This document shows, in pieces, positions 11,322 to 22,103 of a DNA stretch of 64,000 nt. The position numbers and the translations under genes were made by a program. The notes beneath the pieces are model-generated. The model saw only the letters and a list, made by a program, of their open reading frames with translations, was not told where the DNA came from and made no database searches. This DNA comes from Cladorrhinum sp. PSN259 (taxonomy: Eukaryota > Ascomycota > Sordariomycetes > Sordariales > Podosporaceae), in NCBI GenBank assembly GCA_033725935.1, contig MU867094.1:310001-374000 (forward strand), read 5' to 3'. Position 1 is the stretch's first letter, and each line of letters begins with the position of its first letter.

Positions 11322-12478
11322 ATGGCTCTTTACTCCAAGCTTCTCCTGCTGGCATGGTCAACCTTTGCCTGGGTAACCGAAGCTCAAGATGATGCCGGCG
11401 CGGCATCATCGTCATGTACCTGCTCCGGCCTCGACTACACAAACGGAGGCTCGTACCTTATAGACGGTACCCTCAACTCGAACTTCACTTTCCTCTCTGT
11501 ATTCTCGTCATGCTCGGAGGAAGAAGATACCTGCCAACCCATCCTGCTGGGACCCAACAACCGTCAATACCCCTGCTCGCCCATCACCATGGACAATAAC
11601 AGCGACAGTCCGAAACAGTCTTCTTGCGGGGTTACATACTCACAGATGTCTTCGGGCAAATGGACCATCATTATCCAAGCCGACAATCACGATTTTCAGG
11701 CAGTCAGAGAGTTTGAGTTGACGGTTACGGTTCCTGAACGCATAACTGTTACCGTCACTCCTACTGTTGTCGTGGGAGTGACTAGTACCGAGCCGGCCAT
11801 CAGTATGCTGCTTTCTTTCCTTATTTACACCGTTTTCTTTTTAGAGCTGTATTTTTGACACATTATAACTACTCAGCACGGTGGACGACCCAACTTCAGA
11901 CATCACTCTCCGTCCTAACACCACAAACTATTACTGCATTGTGCGATGATCACCACATCGCAGAAACTCGAACAGTAACTGCTTACCCGCCTGTGTCATA
12001 TACTACTCTCAAGACTACGGTTCAGCATACGCGTACGGTGGGGACAACAACGTCTAATTATCAGACTACGGTCGTGGCGACTGCTACTTGCCTAGGTGGT
12101 AGAACGGGAGGAGGAGGGTCTGTACCTGACAAGCCTGTGCCTACGCCGGTCGTGCCGAAGCCTAGTGGGTGTGGGAGTGGGTGTAGACCTTGGTTTGGTG
12201 ATGGGGGGTGGGGATGGAGTGATGGACGGAGGGAGGGAGGGAACCAGGGAGGCGGGAAGGGTGGTGGGAATGGGGGTGGTGGTAATCGAGGTGGTGGTGG
12301 TGGTGGAGGAGGAGGAGGAGGAGGAGGAGGAGGAGGAGGAGGAGGAGGAGGAGGAGGAGGAGGAGGAGGAGGAGGAGGAGGAGGAGGAGGAGGTGGTGGT
12401 GGTGGCGGTGGTGCTGTTACGACCAGAGATGACCCACTGCCAGATCCAGTCATTCTTGGTTGGAAGGTAGGCAGCTAA
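11322..12478 (+). CDS. Secreted glycine-rich protein with ER signal peptide
   Basis: Two exons, 11322-11802 and 11877-12478, give 360 residues. A signal peptide is clear (SKLLLLAWSTFAWVTEAQ). The next part has paired cysteines (CTCSG, CSEEEDTC, PCSPIT, SCGVTY) and N-glycosylation sequons, then Thr/Val-rich repeats (VTVTPTVVV). After the intron come Thr-rich sequence and a glycine tract of roughly 60 residues encoded by a GGA microsatellite, ending GWKVGS. No catalytic domain is recognised; a cell-wall or extracellular role is only inferred from layout. The 3' end is uncertain, because GGAAG|GTAGGC just before the stop could be a donor to a further exon. Confidence 0.6.
12304..12392. repeat. 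GGA microsatellite inside coding sequence
   Basis: About 29 uninterrupted GGA units read as poly-Gly in the forward frame. The length is likely to vary between strains because slippage keeps the frame. Confidence 0.9.
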
Positions 12479-12750
12479 GTACTAAGAACTCTTTAGACCC
12501 CACTGGGAACAAAGCCGAGACTGAGAAACTTCACCAGGTTATAAAGCCAAACCAAAGAATTCAACCAAGCTTGATGATTTTATCGAATTCAGGTATTCTT
12601 CGGGACCAAACCCCCTATTGCGTACCTCTCAAGTATCTTACCCGTACTAGAAACAGGACTAAATTAGTCAAGTCTATACATTAATAGGAGCTGTGGGCCT
12701 AGGCAGCCGTTGCTATTTACTAACCGTTATTTATTTCCATACAGTTAGAC

Positions 12751-13000
12751 CAAAAGTAACCGTTAGAAATGGCTTAACCGTTAGAAATTAGCCAACCGTT
12801 GGTGTTGATAAACAGTTGTTTCCTAAGCAATTACCGTAAATTATGGGGTATTTATGGGATTTTTATAGGGTTTTCTACAGCCATAAACCTTCTTTTATTT
12901 ACTTCTGCAGCCACAAATCTTCTTTTATTTACTTCTACCTAACCTGCCTAGCAACCTATCCGCCTGGCAACCTACCTGCCCACCTGCAAGCCAGGAAGTC

Positions 13001-13060
<60 letters not shown>

Positions 13061-13481
13061 CGTGCGTGCTTATGGGTGCCATACCTGTGCCTGTGTGGGT
13101 GTGCAGGGCAATGCCATCTCTATGGCCATGTGGGTGCGCAAGCCATGCCCACGCATATGTGGGTGTGGGTGTGTATGCCGATGCCATCGCCGGTGCTATG
13201 TGTGGTGGTGCGTGTGGTGGTGCGTGTGGTGGTTGAAGTGGAAGATGGCTAACACTTCGAAGATGTAGAGATCCAAGGCATTGCCTGGGTGTGGGTGTGG
13301 GTGTGGCTGGACACCTCTGCCCTCTGGGAATGCCCTCATCCACTTGCATCTGGCCTGGCCCACCCACCCTGAACCTTGGTTCGGCCCAGAAATCCAAAGC
13401 TAATAAACCTTACTTTGTTTACTTCCCACCAACGGTTTACTCAAATCCAACGTTTAAGCCATTTCCAACGGTTAAAAGTAA
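12751..13481. repeat. Imperfect inverted-repeat pair around a TG-rich core
   Basis: The left arm (about 12751-12804, with AACCGTTAGAAATGGCTTAA and GCCAACCGTTGGTG) pairs with the reverse complement of the right arm (about 13428-13481). The arms also contain short direct repeats of AACCGTT, and related AACGGTT/AACAGTT motifs continue outside both. The core is TG/GGTGTG-rich and non-coding. This could be a non-autonomous DNA transposon remnant; no clean target duplication was found. Confidence 0.5.
13005..13057. repeat. TG dinucleotide microsatellite
   Basis: An uninterrupted TG run followed by CGTG units. Open frames across it (Cys-Val or Thr-His repeats) are artefacts of the dinucleotide. Confidence 0.95.
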
Positions 13482-14041
13482 ACAAAACAGTCAAAGTAAA
13501 CAAAACAGTCAATGGCGTTGTAAAACAGTTGTAGATATATAACTGTTAAATAAACCTTCAAATTCCCATTAATGTACGGATCATCTCAACACCGAACGCT
13601 AACCTAAAATTCTTAACATATCCTCGTCATAATCATCCAAGCGGTGTAAGCATTTCTATTTCTAATTTCCTGACGAATATATTCAAGATATGGGAGGATC
13701 TGGATGGGCATCATCAAGATGGTGCAAAAAGGGTATCATTGAAATAATCAGTCCTGACGACGGATGAACTCGAGCAGCAGTCAAGACACCATCGCAGGCT
13801 GCAAATATATACATGGGGTAGGTATCAAACGCTCCGGCCTGCTCGCATCCATGATATGATTGATGAAGAGAATAAGAAAAAGAAAAAGGCAAGGTTCCAA
13901 AGTGTGAGAGACGGTGGTTAGAGTGAAGATCAGTCAGTTTGGGTTCTGAGAGGAGAGCTGAGTGTCGTGGCCGAGAGTAGAGAGGAAAAAGGACAACGAA
14001 AAATGGCGACAGGGTGAACTGCCTAAAATCTCGACAAGCTC

Positions 14042-16119
14042 TCAGTACAGCTCCCGAAGACGTCTGACTCGTGATCTTCCGACACACCCTAGGAATTCGG
14101 TCAGTACGATACGTCTGAAATATGGTTGGTGTCATTGGTAGTAAATAGCTTACAGTCACACTGGAAACGAGTTAGCCGCTGGTCCATAAGTTTGAGAGAG
14201 AATGGGAACTCACCGCTTCAAGATCCGATCCTTCATTGTGGATGAGGCAGTATCCACCGCCGCAGCATTTACACATGCGTTGGGTGATTTCGATGCACTC
14301 TTTGCACTGATATCATGCACTGTTAGTCGTGATCCTCCCATATTTGATGGTGGCTTGACTCACATTCATGCCGCATTCCCAGCAGCTCTTAGTAACATGG
14401 GCCTAATAGACTCGAGTATTAGCAAGCATTCAAAGATACAGCGCCAACTGCCTCTCAAAACGTCGAGGGGATGCAACTTGGGCGAGCAAAAAAGCAAAGC
14501 CCCAAGGGTCATAGACCTTTTATACAACTTCCCATCACAAAATTACCGGCATAGTGTTGATGGTTTGGCTCGCTCCATGGTGCATCAAGATATCCAGGTC
14601 CAAAGTTTTCAAGTCCGACGGAAACCAGCCACCATTTCCTCAGGCCATCTCCTCACTGTTGGCATCCATGGTCTCCGTTGGCTTCGTTGACAAACGAGGG
14701 AGCGAGCACTTCCCACCCGCACAAAGCCCATCTTGCAATTTGTGCCCGGAGCCCTGGTTGCCCGCGTCTCTGCTTTCCGAGTTTGGGAGAGGGGAGTTGC
14801 TTACCAGATTGCTGGCTCCTGATTCGGTTCCTCCAGGCGCATAGGCTCCGATGTAGCATGTCTCGCACCACCAACGATGACATCCGGAACAATATCTGTC
14901 CCTCAAGCAGTCGAAGCATCGGGGGATGAACTGGGCCTTCTCTTGGTTTTCTCCCTTGTTCAAGGAAGAAAGACGGGTCCTAACAGAGTGGCCAGTGGGA
15001 CACATGGCAGCACTCAATTTGGAAGAGTGAAGGGGAGGAGGTGAGAGCAGAGGAAACCTGCCAATGTCAGATGACGAATTATCCTCTCCCCAAGTCGTAT
15101 AACCCTCAGGAGCTGAACCGCATCCAGCGCATCCATCTATTGCGTGGGTCGCGATGTTGAATTGTGGGACTCCAACCGGTGATCCTGCGGCATTGAGCGC
15201 AGCAATGTCTACCTTCCCGTATGCCCGGGAGTTGTAGTGCCTCGGTCCGCCGCATAGGACAGCATCAAAAGCGATGATTCCTTCGCAGGCAAGGAGAGTG
15301 GAAGCCCAATCTCCAGTGAGTTTGCGACTGAACTGCTGGCCGCGACGAGTATACCATGTTTCAGATTCCTCGGCGAGAGCAGCTGCTAAAGCTGTGTGGC
15401 TGCGCATATTCCAAGCAGCCGCAACAGCTGCGGGACTGGTAGGGGTAGAGCATCGGGATTCCTCCTTGGCTTCCTCGGGGCATTTATCCTTGGGGCCGAA
15501 GTAGTAAAGTCCCTTCAACCTCGGTGTGCCCTCTGGCCTGGACCTCCGGCATGCGTATTGCAAAGCCTGGCAGAGCTCGTGCTCATTCAGGTTCTTGACA
15601 TCGCGGAGAGAGAGAATGCGGACCGAGTAAGACGGGTCCATCAGGATGTCATGGACAAGTCCGGCCGTGACAGAGAGTCCATCGAGGGTGAGAACCTGCA
15701 CATCTCGCAGGATATCCAGACGACGAAGCTTGAAAAAAACATTGCGTAAAGGAGCTGACAAGAAGCTTTAGAAAGCAGTTAGCAACAGCTCTTGTCGTGC
15801 CATTCGGGTTGGTAATAACTCACTCCTCTGCTGTCACATTCTCGTCACCGTCCACTTGGACATTGGGCCAGCCAGTTCCCGCGGGACTACGGGGAGCAAC
15901 GGCTAGCTGGGCTGCCTTAATATTGGTGGCATCCAGCCGGCGGAAGACCTGGGGGGTATGATAGACCAAAAAGCGAAAACCGGGCGACGTGGCTGCCAAG
16001 TTCAAGACATCGTAGCAGGAGAGGTAAGCGGATGTGTGGGAGAAAACGAGTGAGTTGGATAGCAGCTGGAACAGGGCGTTATGTTGGATCTCGGTGGGAA
16101 GCTGGAGGTCCTTTGCCAT
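14042..16119 (-). CDS. F-box/leucine-rich-like protein with C-terminal Cys-rich zinc module
   Basis: Exons, minus strand: 16119-15824, 15765-14547 (or -14805), 14402-14364, 14306-14214, 14160-14154, 14088-14042. The N-terminus (LPTEIQHNALFQLL, then SCYDVLNLAATSPGFRFLVY) looks like an F-box, implying SCF adaptor activity. SAPLRNVFFKLRRLDILRDV and EGTPRLKGLYYFG resemble a conserved fungal family. Cys pairs follow (CFDCLRDRYCSGCHRWWCETC), then across small exons CWECGMN-CKECIE, CKCCGGGYCLIHNEGSD and CDWC with terminal LRELY. The last intron restores the Trp of CDWC, which supports a 7-nt microexon. Reading straight through exon 2 meets an in-frame TGA at 14640-14642. A donor GTAAGC ending an exon at 14805 is also phase-compatible and would skip it with a 402-nt intron, giving 480 residues. 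Confidence 0.75.
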
Positions 16120-17945
16120 CGTAGGCTTCAAATCGTTTTGTGAGATGGCTGGTGATTCAGGGAGAGTGCGCGAGTTTGGGATGAGGGGAGAAGGTTGAAG
16201 AGAAGGAGGAGGGGCGACGTTGAGAAATAAATTATTATATACAGCTATCCTTGCAACGAGAGGACATGGATCGGGGATGGTCAGTGGACGGAAGCCCGGA
16301 TCGCAGAAGCGCAGCTGTCAACCACTCAACTCTCGATAAGATTGGTCTTGGGCTGCAGCAGAGTTGGGGGTAATGTGGGCCTTGTGTTTTGTGTGTGAGA
16401 CGAAGTGCAGGACAGGGACAGAGGTCGATCATCGATTGATTTCATCGAACCAGGGTCCTTTCCCTACCCACCTGGGCAGTCTGGGCAACTGGAAACTTGG
16501 GCGTCAAAACGCCATGTTTTTCGGGGATGCCTTTTTTCCACATGGACCCCGAAAAGGTTGCCTTTTTACATGCTGGGTTGTAGGATACCTGCGACCAGAC
16601 AGGATGTAGATAAACAGAACGTAAATATCGGCGGCAGCTCCGGTGGTTTGTTGATACCTAGTCCAGGTCTCTGAGCAAGAAAGTGCCCAGACTCAAGGGA
16701 CTCAACTCAGATGAACCAAGATGGAGGTTGATGGCAGATGGAACGATGGGGTTCAAAGCCAAGGTTGCAGCGAGCTAAAATGACGGCTGGTAAGTGGTTG
16801 CAGAAAGGTTGCATGCTTATTAGCCGATCCTTAGCGTGCCTGCCAGTGGACGACGTCTCCTTTGAGTGTGCTCCCCTCCCCTCGCGTTGACCACATTCTT
16901 CAGTCAGACAAACTGGCACCATCACCTCCTCCTCACACGACCTGGAGATGTCCAACGGATTGGTGTCGCACTGCGTTAGTCTGCAGTGGCCAACCTTGGA
17001 AACATGCAGCGACTCGTCGGGCGGGGATGAGGGGAAACGAACGAAACAGCATCGGCCCCCCGGACACGTGTCCCAGTCAATAAATGAGCTGACAGCTTCC
17101 CCGACCTCAGGAAGCTTTATCTTATCGGGCGATCTTGTTGCCAAGCAGCATCTCCAATGATGGAATTTGGAGTTGTTCGGCATCTCCCATCCTGGCCTGG
17201 TAGGTGGTGGTGGTCTGGGTAAGGTGGGGCGTTAAGACGCGGGGGGTTCCCTCCACCTCATCCTTGCTTCGGAGGTGGGGCTCTCGGGGCTTATTTGATG
17301 AAAAACCCCGACTTGGGACGCCTTTTGGGAAGAATCGCACGGGGGCAGTGGATGCTCTGGAAGCTGGATCCATGAATCTGTTATGTCAACTTCCAAACTT
17401 GTGCAAGGAGAAGCTGTTCCGCCCGCGCAAACCGGGCCGTTTACACTACTGTAGTGTACTTGGGGTTTTCACTTTTAGCTGTTTTGGATTTTGGCCTGAG
17501 GCATCTTTTTCAGATGGCGCCCCACGCGATCCTGGGCTTGCAGACTTGCTTGCTGAGTGCGGGTGCCGGGCCGTTCAAAACCCTTGGTGGGGCATGGACC
17601 AATTGGGTGCTGGCTTTGGGCATTTGCAGGCGCCAACTTGCTGATGACGATGGTGGAATCTCGAAGATGCAAGAAGCTGCTGACTGAGAAAGTTTAAGGA
17701 CATGCGCCAACGGTGATATTTACTTTTCCTTATGTTTTGGGATTTTTAGGATATATCATCAACAACAATATACATTTCACAGATCACATTTTAGTTCTCT
17801 TTGGGCTTCCGCAAACATCTGCGCTAGATAACTGTCTTTATCTTCGGTGGTGACGCAGCTCCTGCACGAATCCGAATCCAAGCCCAACGAAATATCAACA
17901 AAACTTTTAGGCGCAGCAAGGCAACAACAAGACACGCCGATCAAG
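16120..17945. other. Long divergent intergenic region
   Basis: About 1.8 kb between two outward-reading genes that both look ubiquitin-related. The frames present (for example around 16707-17183 and 17204-17644) have no recognisable features and overlap on opposite strands. It probably holds both promoters and 5' leaders. Confidence 0.5.
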
Positions 17946-20273
17946 ATGGCCGACGGTAGCCAGCCGATACAGCTTAACTGGTCGGCATCTCTTCGCGTTG
18001 CGCATCCCTCGAGTGTCGCATCCAAGGATCTCAATGGCGACAAGATCCTCCTCCCACAGTCTGCTCTCGAGCAGCTTCTCTCCGCATCGACCTCGAGCGG
18101 GCCCTCGACATCACACACCTTTACAGCTTTCGACCGTTTGAATCCATATTCTCTCGACTCACGACGAGAATCGTCGCAGTACCGAGACAACTATCAGCAA
18201 CTCCCCCATCCATTAATGTTTCAGCTCGTCAACCAGGGGAACGGAAACACAGTATATGCCGGCATTCGGGAGTTTTCTGCGAGTGAGGACGAGGTCGCCC
18301 TGAGTCAATATTTGATAGATGCGCTAGGGATACAAGAGGGGGAAATATTGTTGCCAGCAAAGCCCGCTGTCGACGATGGAGAAGTGGACCTGACGATGGA
18401 TGAGGATGATGCGCTAGAAAAGGGTGGAATTAGGATCACGGTCAAGGCAAGACAGCTTCCGAAGGGAACATACGCTCGATTACGGCCTCTCGAAGCTGGA
18501 TACAACCCCGACGATTGGAAATCACTTTTGGAGAGACAACTACGAGCTAGCTATACAACACTTACTAAGGATTCCGTCTTATCAGTTCGAGGAGTCAAAG
18601 GCGAGGAGTTTCAGTTTCTCGTGGACAAGTTCGAACCAGAAGGGAACGGAATCTGCGTGGTAGACACAGATATTGAGGTTGACATTGAGCCGCTCAACGA
18701 AGAACAAGCGAAAGAAACCCTTCGGCAGATCGCTGCCAAGTCACAAAGCGCGTCTGGGACGGTGGTTGGAGGCACGATAGATATTTGGAAAGCCGTCGAG
18801 GGTCACGTATTGGGAGGAGACTATGTCGACTATGAGCTGCCGTCCTGGGATAGATCTCGACCAATAGCTATCGAGTTGAAAATACACGGTGATGAGGAGC
18901 TTGATCTCTTTGTCAGTCCCCGATCCAACAGACATCGTGCGCTACCTCGCGACAATGAGCACGTCTTTGGGGACTTTTCCTCTCCCAAGGATGGCATCAA
19001 GTCAATCATTATCCACCCCACAAATTCCGACCTGCAAGGTGCTGAAGCTTTGCTCATATCCGTTTACGGGTTCTCGCTTCCGAATGAGGAAGTCGGATCG
19101 ACTCCACGACGATTCACTCTCCGCGCACAAATCGCGGACCCATCGGATTCAGCCACAGCGACTCCCGGCTCTACTACTGACTCCCCTTTCCTATCACCAG
19201 ACGATGTGCAGTGTAAGAATTGCCTGCAGATTGTTCCTAAACGGACCTTGATGCTTCATGAAAACTTCTGCTTGAGAAACAACGTTGTCTGTCCGCAGTG
19301 TGAGCAAGTGTTCCAGAAGAGATCGACTGAATGGGAGGACCACTGGCATTGTCCTACCCATCCTGATGCCTATGGGTCAAGCTCGATCAGCAAGGCGAAG
19401 CACGCTTTCATTCAACATACTCCTCACATGTGTCCTTCCTGTGGACCATCAATGCCATTTACGTACCCCTCTTTGACGGAGCTGTCGCTTCACCGGACGA
19501 CGGTGTGTCCCTACAAGCTTATACTGTGCCAATTCTGTCACCTGGAAGTTCCTCAAGACGGTGATCCTACGGATCCATCATCCGAAGCAGAAACTGCTTT
19601 GTCCGGTTTGACGGCGCACGAGCGCGCTGATGGAGCTCGTACCACGGATTGCCACCTCTGCGGTGCCATTGTACGGCTTCGAGACATGGCTGCACACACA
19701 ACCCATCACGAACTGGACAAGGCCGACCGAGCTCCGCCAGAAGTGTGCAGGGATGAACTCTGCGGGCGCACTCTCCATGGCATAGGGCCGCGTGGCCAGG
19801 TTAACGGAGGGACACGCATGGGGCAGGGACCTGGCAACGACTTGGGACTTTGTAGCTTGTGCTACGCCCCGCTGTACGCCAGCACTCATGATCCAGAGGG
19901 CAAAGCGTTACGTCGACGTATTGAGAGGCGATATTTGACGCAATTGATGACGGGCTGTGGAAAGAAATGGTGCCAAAACGAGTGGTGCAAGACAGGAAGA
20001 GCCAATGCTGGTTTGGAAAGTCGGGGCACCAGCGCATCGGCTGCGCTACCGTTGGTCAAACCATTTCTGGAGGAGATCAAGGATCACAGCAAGCCTATGC
20101 ACTTTTGTGTTGATGAAGGATCGCAACGTCGGAGGAAGACGGCTGAGATGTTGGCTGCCGAGGGAGTATGGTCGATCGAGTGGTGTATCGCTGCCATGGA
20201 GGCAGAGGGTGGTAACTTGAACAACGCTAGAGGGTGGCTGGTTGATTGGGCGCCATCAAAAGTTGGCAGGTGA
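17946..20273 (+). CDS. UFD1-domain protein with zinc fingers, AZUL-type domain and UBA-like tail
   Basis: Single exon, 775 residues from the ATG in AAGATGGCC; an in-frame upstream GTG was not used. Order: UFD1-like double-psi beta-barrel region (LRVAHPSSVASKDLNGDKIL to about residue 300), TRAF-type-like Cys/His fingers from about 421 (CKNCLQIVPKRTLMLHENFC), and further CxxC/H pairs. An AZUL-like module follows at about 600-685 (CRDELCGRTLHG, LCSLCYAPLY, YLTQLMTGCGKKWCQNEWC), then a UBA-like end (WSIEWCIAAMEAEGGNLNNA). UFD1 proteins bind ubiquitin and hand substrates to Cdc48/p97; AZUL is known from UBE3A, where it binds the proteasome. The combination suggests a proteasome or Cdc48 adaptor. 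No ligase catalytic domain is present. Confidence 0.85.
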   Translation: MADGSQPIQLNWSASLRVAHPSSVASKDLNGDKILLPQSALEQLLSASTSSGPSTSHTFTAFDRLNPYSLDSRRESSQYRDNYQQLPHPLMFQLVNQGNGNTVYAGIREFSASEDEVALSQYLIDALGIQEGEILLPAKPAVDDGEVDLTMDEDDALEKGGIRITVKARQLPKGTYARLRPLEAGYNPDDWKSLLERQLRASYTTLTKDSVLSVRGVKGEEFQFLVDKFEPEGNGICVVDTDIEVDIEPLNEEQAKETLRQIAAKSQSASGTVVGGTIDIWKAVEGHVLGGDYVDYELPSWDRSRPIAIELKIHGDEELDLFVSPRSNRHRALPRDNEHVFGDFSSPKDGIKSIIIHPTNSDLQGAEALLISVYGFSLPNEEVGSTPRRFTLRAQIADPSDSATATPGSTTDSPFLSPDDVQCKNCLQIVPKRTLMLHENFCLRNNVVCPQCEQVFQKRSTEWEDHWHCPTHPDAYGSSSISKAKHAFIQHTPHMCPSCGPSMPFTYPSLTELSLHRTTVCPYKLILCQFCHLEVPQDGDPTDPSSEAETALSGLTAHERADGARTTDCHLCGAIVRLRDMAAHTTHHELDKADRAPPEVCRDELCGRTLHGIGPRGQVNGGTRMGQGPGNDLGLCSLCYAPLYASTHDPEGKALRRRIERRYLTQLMTGCGKKWCQNEWCKTGRANAGLESRGTSASAALPLVKPFLEEIKDHSKPMHFCVDEGSQRRRKTAEMLAAEGVWSIEWCIAAMEAEGGNLNNARGWLVDWAPSKVGR

Positions 20274-20543
20274 TGGGGTATAGGAATTACGGCTAGCATT
20301 TCACATATATAGTTATACAATGATACCCGGTCGAGTGGAAGGCGGAGCAGCACATGTATAGGGAGATGTGCAAGTAGACATCACAAATCGAGCTCAAGCG
20401 TTGTTTTATTCCGAGATCTCGCAAGGCACTGTCGTCATCCAGATTCCTCTACCAAACAAAGTTTCTCCCGTCAACCGTCATCAATAGCCTTGTAACGACT
20501 GTCCTCTCATTGCCTTGCGTCTCATGTCTGACTGATTTCCCAA

Positions 20544-20667
20544 TTAGGAGGACTGTAGCAGGTAATTAGTGTTCGTCCGAGGCTAGGAGAGGAAATTGAC
20601 ATACGCAGCAGGTGCATCCATCGCAGGAAGTGCAAGAGCACGAATTGCATCCGCAGTTTGGAGTCAT
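20544..20667 (-). CDS. Short fungal metallothionein (23 residues, one intron)
   Basis: Exon 1 is 20667-20605 (21 codons) and exon 2 is 20552-20544 (Ser-Ser-stop), split by a 52-nt intron with GTATGT donor, CTAAT branch site and CTACAG acceptor. The product begins MTPNCGCNSCSC and has eight cysteines at positions 5, 7, 10, 12, 15, 18, 20 and 21, mostly in C-x-C or C-x-x-C spacing with Gly and Ser between them. No hydrophobic core is possible. This matches the plan of short fungal copper metallothioneins (20-30 residues, Cys-rich, often with a small intron), which buffer Cu(I) in the cytosol. If the intron were retained the frame would run 13 further codons. A TATA box and a pyrimidine-rich leader lie upstream. 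Confidence 0.8.
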
Positions 20668-20805
20668 CTCGATAATTGGGGTGTTACTTGGGTTGGGAGG
20701 CTGGGTAATGTGGGCTCTGTTGCTCGTTTTGATATGTCTTGAATGGAGACTCTGTGTCCTGGATCAGGAAGAATGAGAGAGACAGAGTGAGAGAATAAGC
20801 TCAGT

Positions 20806-20814
20806 CTTTTATAG
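20806..20814 (-). promoter_or_regulatory. TATA box of the metallothionein gene
   Basis: Minus-strand CTATAAAAG lies about 140 bp upstream of the ATG at 20667. It is followed by a CT-rich leader (CTCTCACTCTGTCTCTCTC), a common layout for strongly expressed fungal genes. No metal-response element was identified with confidence. Confidence 0.55.
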
Positions 20815-22103
20815 CCATGCCCTCTCCCATCAAGAGGAACCGCCAGCCGGACTGACTCCCACCCGCTTCAAAGACATTCTGCATCACTGCTCAGTCACAA
20901 ACACCATATCCATCCGCCGAGTGGCGTCGATATTGCAACCTTCTCTCGGATAAACACTGCAGGATGCTGTTGAGGAAGAGGAGGTATAGCCAATAGCCTA
21001 CGCCGATCAGTCTTGGAACGAATATGATTGTTCAGCTCAAGCACGGCACAAAGTTTGTTGTCTCTTGGAAGGCGTATCCGGATGTTGCACTTCTCCCGGT
21101 TCGTTGCCTAGATTCATGCACCGCAAGGACTCGACGAAGCTGGTTGGCTCTATGCAGCTCGCCCTACTCCCCAGAAAGATGATATATCACATCTCTTATC
21201 ATCCTCTTTATCATCCTCTCGAATCATACGGCCTTGAGAGATAAGTGGTGAAAGTGGGGAAACCTGCAGGTCGTTGCCGAGGGGAGAAGATAAAGCTCAG
21301 CTTTGGGAGTGGATGTTTTTTCGTTCTATGTAACACGACACTGTGCCATTGTGTGCCCCGGTTCGGCCCTGACTTGACGCCCGGCATGCGACCCCGTCGA
21401 CTAACAACCATCGGCCCGCGGGCACTGCCGGATAAGTGTAATATTATGTTGTCGTCAACATGCAGGACAAACCTGTTCTCATTTGTTAAACACCAAGTGG
21501 CGTCAATAGGGATAGCATTGTGGCGTTATTGTTTGCTTCGAGCTTCACTATGACTCGTGGATGTAATGGTGCGACGAGTTCTACAGTCCCTCAGATCTAA
21601 ACCAGGGTTTTGATATTATTGTGACAATATATCGTTTGTGCAGACAAACACCTTTTGCTCTGTGCACCACTTTTACCAATCAGAGGTCTACTGCTTTCCC
21701 ACGGTTGAGCCCATGAAAACAGTCGCAATTTATTATTTGGGGATACACAACAGTTTCGCTCTCGGACTAATTACATACCCCGCTCTCTTTCTCTTTCTCT
21801 GTATCTGTGTGTGCTTTGATCCCCAAACTTGAAGCACGAAGCTGCATCATGTTCGAAACCAGCCCACGTCTTGGCATTATCCCCCGGACACCTCCGTCCC
21901 ACACACAAGATTACACGACAACGACGACGACGCCCGACTGTTATGTTCTGTGTTTCCCACTTTTCATCATTTACCTTTTGAATTCATGTCGTGCGACGTT
22001 CGGCAGATACCATCTATTCACTCCACAATCGATCTTTGATTTAGACGCCATATCAGAAAGAAAAAAAAAGGGGTGGTAACACAAAAACAAAAAACTCTAA
22101 AAA
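20815..22103. other. Intergenic region, divergent promoters
   Basis: Separates the metallothionein (leftward) and a secreted protein (rightward). AT/CT-rich near 22000-22100 with an A-rich leader just before the ATG at 22104. No gene supported. Confidence 0.5.

Noticed and set aside
12061..12453. Minus-strand poly-proline frame
   Set aside because: It is the antisense of the GGA repeat in the forward secreted-protein gene.
12972..13397. Cys-Val and Thr-His repeat frames on both strands
   Set aside because: Products of the TG microsatellite; no start context, domain or splice partner.
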